Assembly: GCF_946885885.1 (NCBI RefSeq)
Contig: NZ_CAMPHN010000073.1
Span: 1 to 20,748, forward strand
DNA length: 20,748 nt
Direction: 5' to 3'
DNA from: an uncultured Pseudomonas sp.
GTDB taxonomy: Bacteria > Pseudomonadota > Gammaproteobacteria > Pseudomonadales > Pseudomonadaceae
Shown in pieces: positions 15,908 to 20,748 of this stretch. Position 1 is the stretch's first letter. Every line of letters starts with the position of its first letter. The translations under genes were made by a program, and so were the position numbers. The notes under the pieces are model-generated. The model did no database searches. It was not told the DNA's origin and was given only the letters and a program-made list of their open reading frames with translations.

Positions 15908-16570
15908 TCAACGCTTGCGACACAGCGTCAGGCCGTCGCCGAGCGGCAACAGCGACAAATCGATACGTTGGTCGTCCTTCAGCGCCCGATTGAGCGTCTG
16001 GATCGCGCGGGTATCGGCACTCCGCGGATCATCCTCGAGCACGCGGCCACTCCACAGGCTGTTGTCGAACAACACCAAACCGCCTTGGCGCACCAGGCGC
16101 AAGGCATGTTCCAGATAGGCCGGGTAGTTGGCTTTGTCGGCGTCGATAAAGATCATGTCGAAGCACCCCGCCAGGCCTTGTGCTTGCAACGCGGCCAGGG
16201 TTTCCAGGGCCGGCGCCAGGCGCTGCTCGATTCGCTCGCTCATCCCCGCTTCGCGCCAATAGCGCTCGGCTATGGCGTTGTAGTCGCCAGGGATGTCGCA
16301 ACAGATCAACCGCCCCGCCTCGCCCATGGCTTGAGCCATGCATAGGGAGCTGTAACCGGTGAAGGTGCCGACTTCGATAATCCGCTTGGCGTCGATCAAC
16401 TGCACCAGCAGCGCCATGAACTGCCCCTGCTCCGGAGCGATCTGCCAGCGCGCATTGCTCAATTGCGCGGTTTCGGCGCGCAGGCGCTCGAGCAGCGGCG
16501 TCTCGCGCAAGGAGACATCGAGCAGGTATTGGTACAGGTTGTCGTCGAGATTGAGGGTGCGGTTGGTCAT
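15908..16570 (-). CDS. SAM-dependent O-methyltransferase (class I, catechol-OMT-like)
   Basis: A 220-aa member of the Methyltransf_3 family, which includes caffeoyl-CoA and catechol O-methyltransferases and bacterial relatives. The start MTNRTLNLDDNLYQYLLDVS has GGAGAAG just upstream; a longer frame upstream lacks such a site. The SAM-binding motif is IIEVGTFTGYSSLCMAQAM, preceded by ISPEQGQF-like APEQGQFMALLVQLI. FDMIFIDADKANYPAYLEHAL supplies the metal-binding Asp and Asn, and GGLVLFDNSLWSGRV is the next conserved stretch. It probably methylates a catechol-like hydroxyl in the cytosol with a divalent metal. The physiological substrate of bacterial orthologues is unknown. It follows the NlpC/P60 pair closely (31-bp gap) on the same strand. 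Confidence 0.88.
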   Translation of the reverse strand: MTNRTLNLDDNLYQYLLDVSLRETPLLERLRAETAQLSNARWQIAPEQGQFMALLVQLIDAKRIIEVGTFTGYSSLCMAQAMGEAGRLICCDIPGDYNAIAERYWREAGMSERIEQRLAPALETLAALQAQGLAGCFDMIFIDADKANYPAYLEHALRLVRQGGLVLFDNSLWSGRVLEDDPRSADTRAIQTLNRALKDDQRIDLSLLPLGDGLTLCRKR

Positions 16571-16601
16571 GGCTTCTCCATGGATGACGCGCGCCTGACG
16601 G

Positions 16602-17126
16602 TCAAGGATTGCTGGCCAGATCCGCGTTGAACACCCGCTTGGCATTCAAATAGCTGCGCTGCCAGTAACTGTTGCTCAGGCTGTCCAGGCGCACGGTGCC
16701 GCCGCTGGAAGGGGCGTGCACGAAACGCCCGTCGCCGACATAGATGCCGGCATGGCTGACCTTACCCCCGCCGTTAGTTGCAAAAAACAGCAGATCGCCG
16801 CTGCGCAACGCATCGCGGCCCACGCTCGGTGCACGCATGCCGATCAACTCGCGGGTCGAGCGCGGCAGGCTGATACCCGCGGCATCGCGGTAAACGAAGC
16901 CGATCAGGCCACTGCAATCGAAGCCGCCGGCCGGGGTGTTGCCGCCATAACGGTAAGGCGTGCCGACCAGCCCCAAGGCGCGGAACAGCACGTCTTCGGC
17001 GCCGCCGCGATAGTCGCTATCGGAGGAATAAACGGGTGCTTGCGCGATGGGCGCACGACCGGAGCTGGAGCAGGCGCCCAGCAATGCGAGGAGCAACAGC
17101 AGGACAACACGGGTCGTGACGGGCAT
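16602..17126 (-). CDS. NlpC/P60 family lipoprotein, peptidoglycan endopeptidase (second of tandem pair)
   Basis: A 174-aa lipoprotein. From the ATG at 17124-17126 the signal peptide MPVTTRVVLLLLLALLGAC ends in lipobox LGAC with lipidated Cys19. The NlpC/P60 papain-like domain follows: GTPYRYGGNTPAGGFDCSGL with catalytic Cys71, KVSHAGIYVGDGRFVHAP with His125 and a third polar residue His137. Relatives such as MepS/Spr and NlpC of E. coli cut gamma-D-Glu-mDAP or D-Ala-mDAP bonds in the cell wall. Ser at the +2 position after the Cys suggests outer-membrane sorting rather than inner-membrane retention. The Shine-Dalgarno is weak. It lies 83 bp after its paralogue at 17210-17824 and shares its whole layout. 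Confidence 0.88.
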   Translation of the reverse strand: MPVTTRVVLLLLLALLGACSSSGRAPIAQAPVYSSDSDYRGGAEDVLFRALGLVGTPYRYGGNTPAGGFDCSGLIGFVYRDAAGISLPRSTRELIGMRAPSVGRDALRSGDLLFFATNGGGKVSHAGIYVGDGRFVHAPSSGGTVRLDSLSNSYWQRSYLNAKRVFNADLASNP

Positions 17127-17209
17127 GAGCGAGGCGATCCAGAGCCTGTGAGTGGGCTCTACTCTGCCGGCTTGGCGGGCGCCGCGCAACCTTTGCGGTA
17201 GGCGGCGAC

Positions 17210-17824
17210 CTAAGGCTGCCGGGTCGGCGACTCGCTCGGGGCCAGCGCCAAGGCGCGTTTGGCCTCGATAAAGGTGCGGTTCCAGTAGCGGTCTTCCAAG
17301 CTGTCGACGCGTACCCCACCGCTGCGGCTGCTGGAGGAATGGATAAACTGGTTATCCCCCATATAGATACCGGCATGACTGACGCGATTACGGCCATTGG
17401 TGCTGAAAAACAGCAGATCACCCGGTTCCAGCTCATCACGCTCGACCAGCGGCGCATCGATGTTGATCATGTCGCGGGACGAGCGCGGCAGTTGCATGCC
17501 CAGCTCTTCCTTGAACAAGTAACCGATAAACCCGCTGCAATCGAAACCCGACTTCACCGAACTGCCGCCATAACGGTAACGAGTGCCAACCAGCGACAAA
17601 CCGTGAGATAGGATGCTTTCGGCCAGCTGCGGCAGTTTGTAGGATTTTTCTTCAGTGAAGTCGCCCAGGGCAGCTTCTTTGGCGTGTTCGTCGAACTCGG
17701 CAAGCTTTGTCGAGGAGAACACGGCGGGCTGGGTTGCCGACTGAGGCTGTGGTGCATGGCCGGCGCAGGCGGCCAAAACCAGGGTAAGTGCAAGGGGCAC
17801 GAGGGGTGCGAGGCGCTTGAGCAT
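17210..17824 (-). CDS. NlpC/P60 family lipoprotein, peptidoglycan endopeptidase (first of tandem pair)
   Basis: A 204-aa lipoprotein. The signal peptide MLKRLAPLVPLALTLVLAAC ends at lipidated Cys20 (lipobox LAAC, Ala at +2). A linker of about 50 residues leads to the NlpC/P60 domain: GTRYRYGGSSVKSGFDCSGF with Cys96, RVSHAGIYMGDNQFIHSS with His150 and His162. I used the ATG at 17822-17824; a GTG two codons upstream is possible and neither has a clear Shine-Dalgarno. Role as for MepS-like endopeptidases: trimming peptidoglycan cross-links during growth (inference from family). It differs from the downstream copy mainly by the longer linker, so the pair looks like an old duplication. P. aeruginosa carries a comparable tandem pair (by memory). 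Confidence 0.9.
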   Translation of the reverse strand: MLKRLAPLVPLALTLVLAACAGHAPQPQSATQPAVFSSTKLAEFDEHAKEAALGDFTEEKSYKLPQLAESILSHGLSLVGTRYRYGGSSVKSGFDCSGFIGYLFKEELGMQLPRSSRDMINIDAPLVERDELEPGDLLFFSTNGRNRVSHAGIYMGDNQFIHSSSSRSGGVRVDSLEDRYWNRTFIEAKRALALAPSESPTRQP

Positions 17825-17898
17825 GGGCACGACCGTGTCGAGAAGCTAAATTTGAGCGGCGACTATGCCTTCCATGGCCGCCATTTGCAAATTTCATG

Positions 17899-18660
17899 TC
17901 ATTGGATGTGACGCAGTAGCTCCGGCAAAACATCTAAGGCCCGACTCGGCAGATGCACATCCACCGCAGCGCTCAGGTCGGTGCGGGTCGGATTTATCTC
18001 GGCGGTAAAGCCGCCGGCCTGACGGGTACGCAGCACGGGCTCGACTATGTAGGGAAAACTCGCGCTGGTGCCGATACTGATGACCACCGCAAAGCCTTTG
18101 CGCAGCTCGGCGTAGAGCGTGCCGATGGCCCGCTCGGGCAGCATTTCCTCGAACAGCACCACCGGCGGGCGCAACACGCCGCCGCACTGCCGGCACTTGG
18201 GCGGCAGCGGCCGGCTCAGGTGCTCGACCAATTGCGGGTCGACGGCACCGCAGGACTGGCAATACAGCGGCGCCAACTCGCCATGGATCTCGATCAGACG
18301 CTCCGCCGGGCTGCCGGCGGCGCGGTGATAACCGTCGATATTCTGGGTCAGCAGCCAGCACTCGGGTTTGCGCCGCTGCAACTCGGCGATGGCCTGGTGC
18401 CCGGCATTCGGCTGCGCACTCAAGCAGGCTTTGCCCAGCTCGGCCAGGTACTTCCAGCACAACGCTGGATCGCGTTGCAGCATGCTGCCGGACAACGCCG
18501 CCTCGATCGGCAAACCTTCGTCGGTATGACCGTTGTACAGGCCGCCCAGGCCGCGGTAGGTGGGTAATCCCGAATCGGCGGACAGACCCGCGCCGGTGAT
18601 GAGCAGGATACGCTCGGCCCGCGCGATGGCCTGGGCGACGCGGATGATGGCCTGTTCCAT
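17899..18660 (-). CDS. NAD-dependent protein deacylase (sirtuin, Sir2 family)
   Basis: A 253-aa sirtuin that removes acyl groups from lysine using NAD+. From MEQAIIRVAQAIARAERILL with GAGGAG upstream, the NAD-binding motif GAGLSADSG is at residues 23-31, TQNID at 105-109 and catalytic His126 in EIHGEL. The structural zinc is held by Cys134, Cys137, Cys156 and Cys159. PPVVLFEEMLPE takes the place of the usual VVxFGE, and SIGTSASFPYIVEP is the second nucleotide-contact segment. GenBank entries of this family are sometimes labelled cobalamin biosynthetic protein because Salmonella CobB is a sirtuin; no step of B12 synthesis should be inferred. A short repeat hairpin lies in its leader, 20 bp upstream of the start. 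Confidence 0.93.
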   Translation of the reverse strand: MEQAIIRVAQAIARAERILLITGAGLSADSGLPTYRGLGGLYNGHTDEGLPIEAALSGSMLQRDPALCWKYLAELGKACLSAQPNAGHQAIAELQRRKPECWLLTQNIDGYHRAAGSPAERLIEIHGELAPLYCQSCGAVDPQLVEHLSRPLPPKCRQCGGVLRPPVVLFEEMLPERAIGTLYAELRKGFAVVISIGTSASFPYIVEPVLRTRQAGGFTAEINPTRTDLSAAVDVHLPSRALDVLPELLRHIQ

Positions 18661-18679
18661 CGCACTCTCCTCGATCTCT

Positions 18680-18706
18680 CGCAGGGTGCACCGTGCGCAC
18701 CCTGCG
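18680..18706. repeat. Short palindrome related to element A
   Basis: CGCAGGGTGC (18680-18689) pairs with GCACCCTGCG (18697-18706) around a 7-nt loop. The body AGGGTGCACCGTGCGCACCC closely matches the arm of the element at 7027-7083. It sits just upstream of the sirtuin ribosome-binding site. Confidence 0.7.
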
Positions 18707-18736
18707 CCAGAGCCCCTCGCTTGCAGCACCTGCTGC

Positions 18737-18897
18737 TAACAGGCTGTTGAAAAACTACCTGCGTTGCCATCGCGGCGTTAAAAACAGGCTCGGGTGCGAG
18801 CCCAGTCAAAATGCTCATTTACAGCTGTAAACTCCGCTTTTTCGCCTGTTTTTGCCTTGCGCTGGCTTCCTCGCCAACGTTTTTCAACGGCCTGCTA
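18737..18897. mobile_element. MITE-like element with terminal inverted repeats and nested palindromes
   Basis: A 161-bp non-coding element. Its left end, TAACAGGCTGTTGAAAAAC (18737-18755), matches the reverse complement of its right end (18879-18897) at 17 of 19 positions. Inside are a second inverted pair (AAAAACAGGC at 18780-18789 with GCCTGTTTTT at 18844-18853) and a perfect 14-bp palindrome, TTTACAGCTGTAAA (18818-18831). There is no transposase. The last three bases give the TAG stop of the adjoining gene. I infer a non-autonomous element mobilised in trans, or a Pseudomonas intergenic repeat unit. Confidence 0.75.
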
Positions 18898-19566
18898 ATG
18901 GTTGACCGTATGCGCCAGCATCACCGACAGCTGGCACAGCGGCCGGCCGCTCTGCGCGTGCCACTGGTTGAACGCCGCCTGCACGGCGGCACGGTCGCGC
19001 TGGCTGGTCGGCGCCTTGTCGATGATGTTCTGCGCCTTGAGCGCGGCGACCATGTCGTCGCTGGGGATAAAGGTATCCTTGCCGACCATGCGCAAGAACC
19101 GCGGCGCGGACAGGCCGCCGAGCTGGCTACCGTGCTTGGCCAGGTAGTGCCACAGGCCGACGATATCGGTCACCGGCCAATCGGCGATCAGGGCGGCGAA
19201 GCTGCCTTTTTCCTTGGCCACGTCGAGCATGAACTGCGCATTGCGTGGCACGCTCTTGAGCTTGCCCAAGTGGCGGATGATGCGTGCATCTTGCATCAGA
19301 CTTTCCAGGCGCTCGGCGCCCATCAGCACGACCTTCTCCGGGTCGAAGCCGAAGAAGACTTCCTCGAAGGCCGGCCATTTGGCGTCGACCAGGCTGTGTT
19401 TGAGGCCGGCGCGGAAGATCCGCAGGCTCAGCAACGACAGGTAGCGATCATCGCTGAGGGCGCGCAGCTCATCCGCGCTGCACGGCTGCGGCAGCCGCGC
19501 TTCCAGGGCCTCGGCCGAGCCGAAGCGGTTCAGGCAGTATTCGTTAAGCCATTTGTAGTCGCGCAT
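18895..19566 (-). CDS. DNA-3-methyladenine glycosylase I (Tag)-family-like protein
   Basis: A 223-aa protein starting MRDYKWLNEYCLNRFGS with AAGGA upstream. The stretch LSLRIFRAGLKHSLVDAKWP, AFEEVFFGFDPEKVV, LMQDARIIRHLGKLKSVPRNA follows the pattern of the adenine-glycosylase (Tag, PF03352) helix-hairpin-helix region. The Glu that begins EGxQAGLSW in E. coli Tag is replaced (LRIFRAGL), and the N-terminal zinc-binding Cys/His of Tag are not evident. It may be a divergent glycosylase with other substrates or a non-catalytic relative. The C-terminal part (FIPSDDMVAALKAQNIID) differs from Tag. The protein ends HTVNH, with a TAG stop contributed by the end of the adjacent MITE-like element. Family moderately sure, activity uncertain. 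Confidence 0.72.
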   Translation of the reverse strand: MRDYKWLNEYCLNRFGSAEALEARLPQPCSADELRALSDDRYLSLLSLRIFRAGLKHSLVDAKWPAFEEVFFGFDPEKVVLMGAERLESLMQDARIIRHLGKLKSVPRNAQFMLDVAKEKGSFAALIADWPVTDIVGLWHYLAKHGSQLGGLSAPRFLRMVGKDTFIPSDDMVAALKAQNIIDKAPTSQRDRAAVQAAFNQWHAQSGRPLCQLSVMLAHTVNH

Positions 19567-19604
19567 GGGCTGTCCTTACGGAATCTCTCGCAGATCATTT
19601 CGTG

Positions 19605-19622
19605 CCCACGCTCGAGCGTGGG
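19605..19622. repeat. 18-bp perfect palindrome (CCCACGCTCGAGCGTGGG)
   Basis: A self-complementary 18-mer in the gap between ttcA and the Tag-like gene. Similar CCCACGCT...AGCGTGGG units are common intergenic repeats in Pseudomonas. It is unrelated to the neighbouring GTAGCCCGG hairpin 26 bp away. Confidence 0.65.
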
Positions 19623-19648
19623 AGCGACCATCGCTACAGAGCGCTTTT

Positions 19649-19707
19649 GTAGCCCGGATGCAATCCGGGGAAATATCCGAGTCGCCCCCGGATTGCATCC
19701 GGGCTAC
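19649..19707. repeat. REP-like hairpin element at the end of ttcA
   Basis: Two 22-bp arms (19649-19670 and 19686-19707) are exact reverse complements around a 15-nt loop; each arm starts GTAGCCCGGATGCAATCC. The right arm contains the ttcA TAG stop (19704-19706), so ttcA mRNA would end in a very stable hairpin, which could protect the 3' end or slow readthrough. No T-run follows. Confidence 0.9.
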
Positions 19708-20528
19708 AGGTTCATCACATTGACGAAGCGCGGCGTGGCGCTGTCGTCGATTTTCAGGCTCTGGAAGTCGAACAGATTACGGTCGGCCAACTGCGAGGGC
19801 ACCACGTTCTGCAAGGCGCGAAACATGATTTCGGTGCGCCCCGGAGTTTTGCGCTCCCACTCCTGTAACATTTCCTTGACCACCTGGCGTTGCAGGTTTT
19901 CCTGCGAGCCGCAGAGGTTGCAGGGGATGATCGGGAACTGCTTGAGCTGGCTGTAGGCCTCGATATCGGCCTCGCTGCAATAGGCCAGGGGGCGGATCAC
20001 CACGTTGCGGCCATCGTCGGCGCGCAACTTGGGCGGCATCGCCTTGAGCGTACCGCCGTAGAACATATTGAGGAAAAAGGTCTCCAATATGTCGTCGCGG
20101 TGATGCCCCAGGGCCATTTTGGTCGCGCCTATCTCGTCGGCGAAGGTATAGAGCGTGCCGCGGCGCAGGCGCGAACAGAGCGAGCAGGTGGTCTTGCCTT
20201 CCGGGATCAGCTCCTTGACCACCGAGTAGGTGTCCTTCTCGACGATGTGATAGGCCACGCCGATAGATTCCAGGTAAGCCGGCAGCACGTGTTCGGGGAA
20301 GCCCGGCTGCTTCTGGTCCATGTTCACCGCGACTATCTCGAACTTGATCGGCGCGACCTTCTGCAGATGCAGCAGCACGTCGAGCATGGTGTAGCTGTCC
20401 TTGCCGCCGGACAGGCAGACCATGACCTTGTCGCCGTCCTCGATCATGTTGAAATCGGCGATGGCCTCGCCGGCCTGGCGACGCAGGCGTTTTTGCAATT
20501 TGTTCTGACTGACCGAGAGGCTGCCCAT
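19704..20528 (-). CDS. ttcA: tRNA 2-thiocytidine biosynthesis protein TtcA
   Basis: A 274-aa PP-loop ATPase that thiolates cytidine 32 of certain tRNAs using ATP and an Fe-S cluster. The start [20 protein letters not shown] has only a weak GGA upstream. [19 protein letters not shown] carries the PP-loop SGGKDS at residues 40-45. Cys115 and Cys118 of [12 protein letters not shown], together with the [14 protein letters not shown] cysteines (Cys203, Cys206), fit the family's cluster ligands. [21 protein letters not shown] is another signature. It is full length, ends NVMNL as expected, and its TAG stop falls inside a palindromic repeat. About 120 bp separate its start from the element at the right edge; I found no convincing promoter there. 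Confidence 0.96.
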   Translation of the reverse strand: MGSLSVSQNKLQKRLRRQAGEAIADFNMIEDGDKVMVCLSGGKDSYTMLDVLLHLQKVAPIKFEIVAVNMDQKQPGFPEHVLPAYLESIGVAYHIVEKDTYSVVKELIPEGKTTCSLCSRLRRGTLYTFADEIGATKMALGHHRDDILETFFLNMFYGGTLKAMPPKLRADDGRNVVIRPLAYCSEADIEAYSQLKQFPIIPCNLCGSQENLQRQVVKEMLQEWERKTPGRTEIMFRALQNVVPSQLADRNLFDFQSLKIDDSATPRFVNVMNL

Positions 20529-20649
20529 GGTGCGCTGAAATCCGGAGGCTTACGAAAGTGCGGCATTTTACGCAGAAAGCTCCGCGAGCCCTACCCTATT
20601 AAAACTGAAATGTTAGGGTCTGCTGCCGTTTCATCGCGACCGCGCCGGA

Positions 20650-20738
20650 GCCTGTTTTAGCGCGAGGCAAGGCACGAGACGCGAAGTTTGGTTGTTCCAA
20701 ATGAGCGTCGAGAAACGCAGTATCGCGCTAAAACAGGC
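20650..20738. repeat. 89-bp element with perfect 16-bp terminal inverted repeats
   Basis: GCCTGTTTTAGCGCGA (20650-20665) is the exact reverse complement of 20723-20738. The interior forms a nested hairpin: GACGC/GCGTC outside and TTTGG/CCAAA inside. It has no coding capacity. It resembles intergenic repeats of Pseudomonas and shares the GCCTGTTTT motif with the inner arms of the element at 18737-18897. The window ends 10 bp later. Confidence 0.75.
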
Positions 20739-20748
20739 CCGGCCCTGC

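Noticed and set aside
17139..17158. Hairpin AGAGCC/GGCTCT between the two NlpC/P60 genes
   Set aside because: Only a 6-bp stem with no T-run on the minus strand; too weak to call a terminator.
17899..18660. Sirtuin gene as part of the cobalamin pathway because of the shared CobB name
   Set aside because: The sequence is a clear Sir2 deacylase, lies more than 2.5 kb from the operon and is separated from it by unrelated genes.
18811..19956. A 381-codon plus-strand open frame starting in the MITE-like element with a hydrophobic N-terminus
   Set aside because: The apparent signal sequence is repeat DNA; the rest is antisense to the Tag-like gene and part of ttcA and matches no family.
20529..20640. 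Possible ttcA promoter (TAAAAT near 20569 on the minus strand)
   Set aside because: No acceptable -35 at 16-18 nt spacing could be found, so it was not listed.

Overview
The window is about 20.7 kb of GC-rich gammaproteobacterial chromosome, almost certainly Pseudomonas sensu lato (stutzeri/mendocina-type rather than aeruginosa). The grounds are protein similarity recognised by eye, the gene order of the cobalamin cluster with its neighbouring MFS and glutathione peroxidase genes, and the dispersed palindromic intergenic repeats. All genes except one (a cysteine-rich copper-storage-like protein at 3796-4128) lie on the minus strand, so the window reads biologically from right to left.

Layout from right to left: an 89-bp inverted-repeat element at the right edge; ttcA (tRNA 2-thiocytidine synthesis); a Tag-family DNA glycosylase-like gene; a 161-bp MITE-like element; a sirtuin deacetylase; two tandem NlpC/P60 lipoprotein hydrolases; an O-methyltransferase; a small HNH protein; then the main feature, a B12 operon of about 11 kb (15424 to 4137). 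It starts with a sigma70-like promoter and a cobalamin riboswitch and runs btuB - btuM-like - cobB - bluB - cbiB - cobD (Thr-P decarboxylase) - cobQ - repeat array - cobU - cobT - alpha-ribazole phosphatase - cobS. Most neighbours overlap by 4-8 nt or are separated by less than 12 nt. Beyond it lie the convergent copper-storage gene, a periplasmic solute-binding-like protein, an MFS transporter with an overlapping 41-aa membrane peptide gene, a periplasmic glutathione peroxidase with a terminator, and the 5' part of a secreted lipase cut by the left edge.

Together the B12 genes take up corrinoid through the outer membrane (BtuB) and probably the inner membrane (BtuM-like, solitary S-component type). 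They amidate cobyrinate (CobB, CobQ), make and attach the aminopropanol arm (CobD, CbiB), make the lower ligand (BluB, CobT), activate cobinamide (CobU) and join the halves (CobS, phosphatase). CobO (corrinoid adenosyltransferase), corrin-ring genes and BtuCDF are not in the window.

The most notable non-coding signal is a set of palindromic elements that begin TAG/GTAG and end CTA/CTAC. In three separate places (cobQ, the Tag-like gene, ttcA) such an element supplies the TAG stop codon of the adjoining gene. I see no tRNA, rRNA, CRISPR array, complete IS or phage gene. The candidates for something under-described are the btuM-like gene inside a riboswitch-controlled operon and the stop-codon-bordering repeats.
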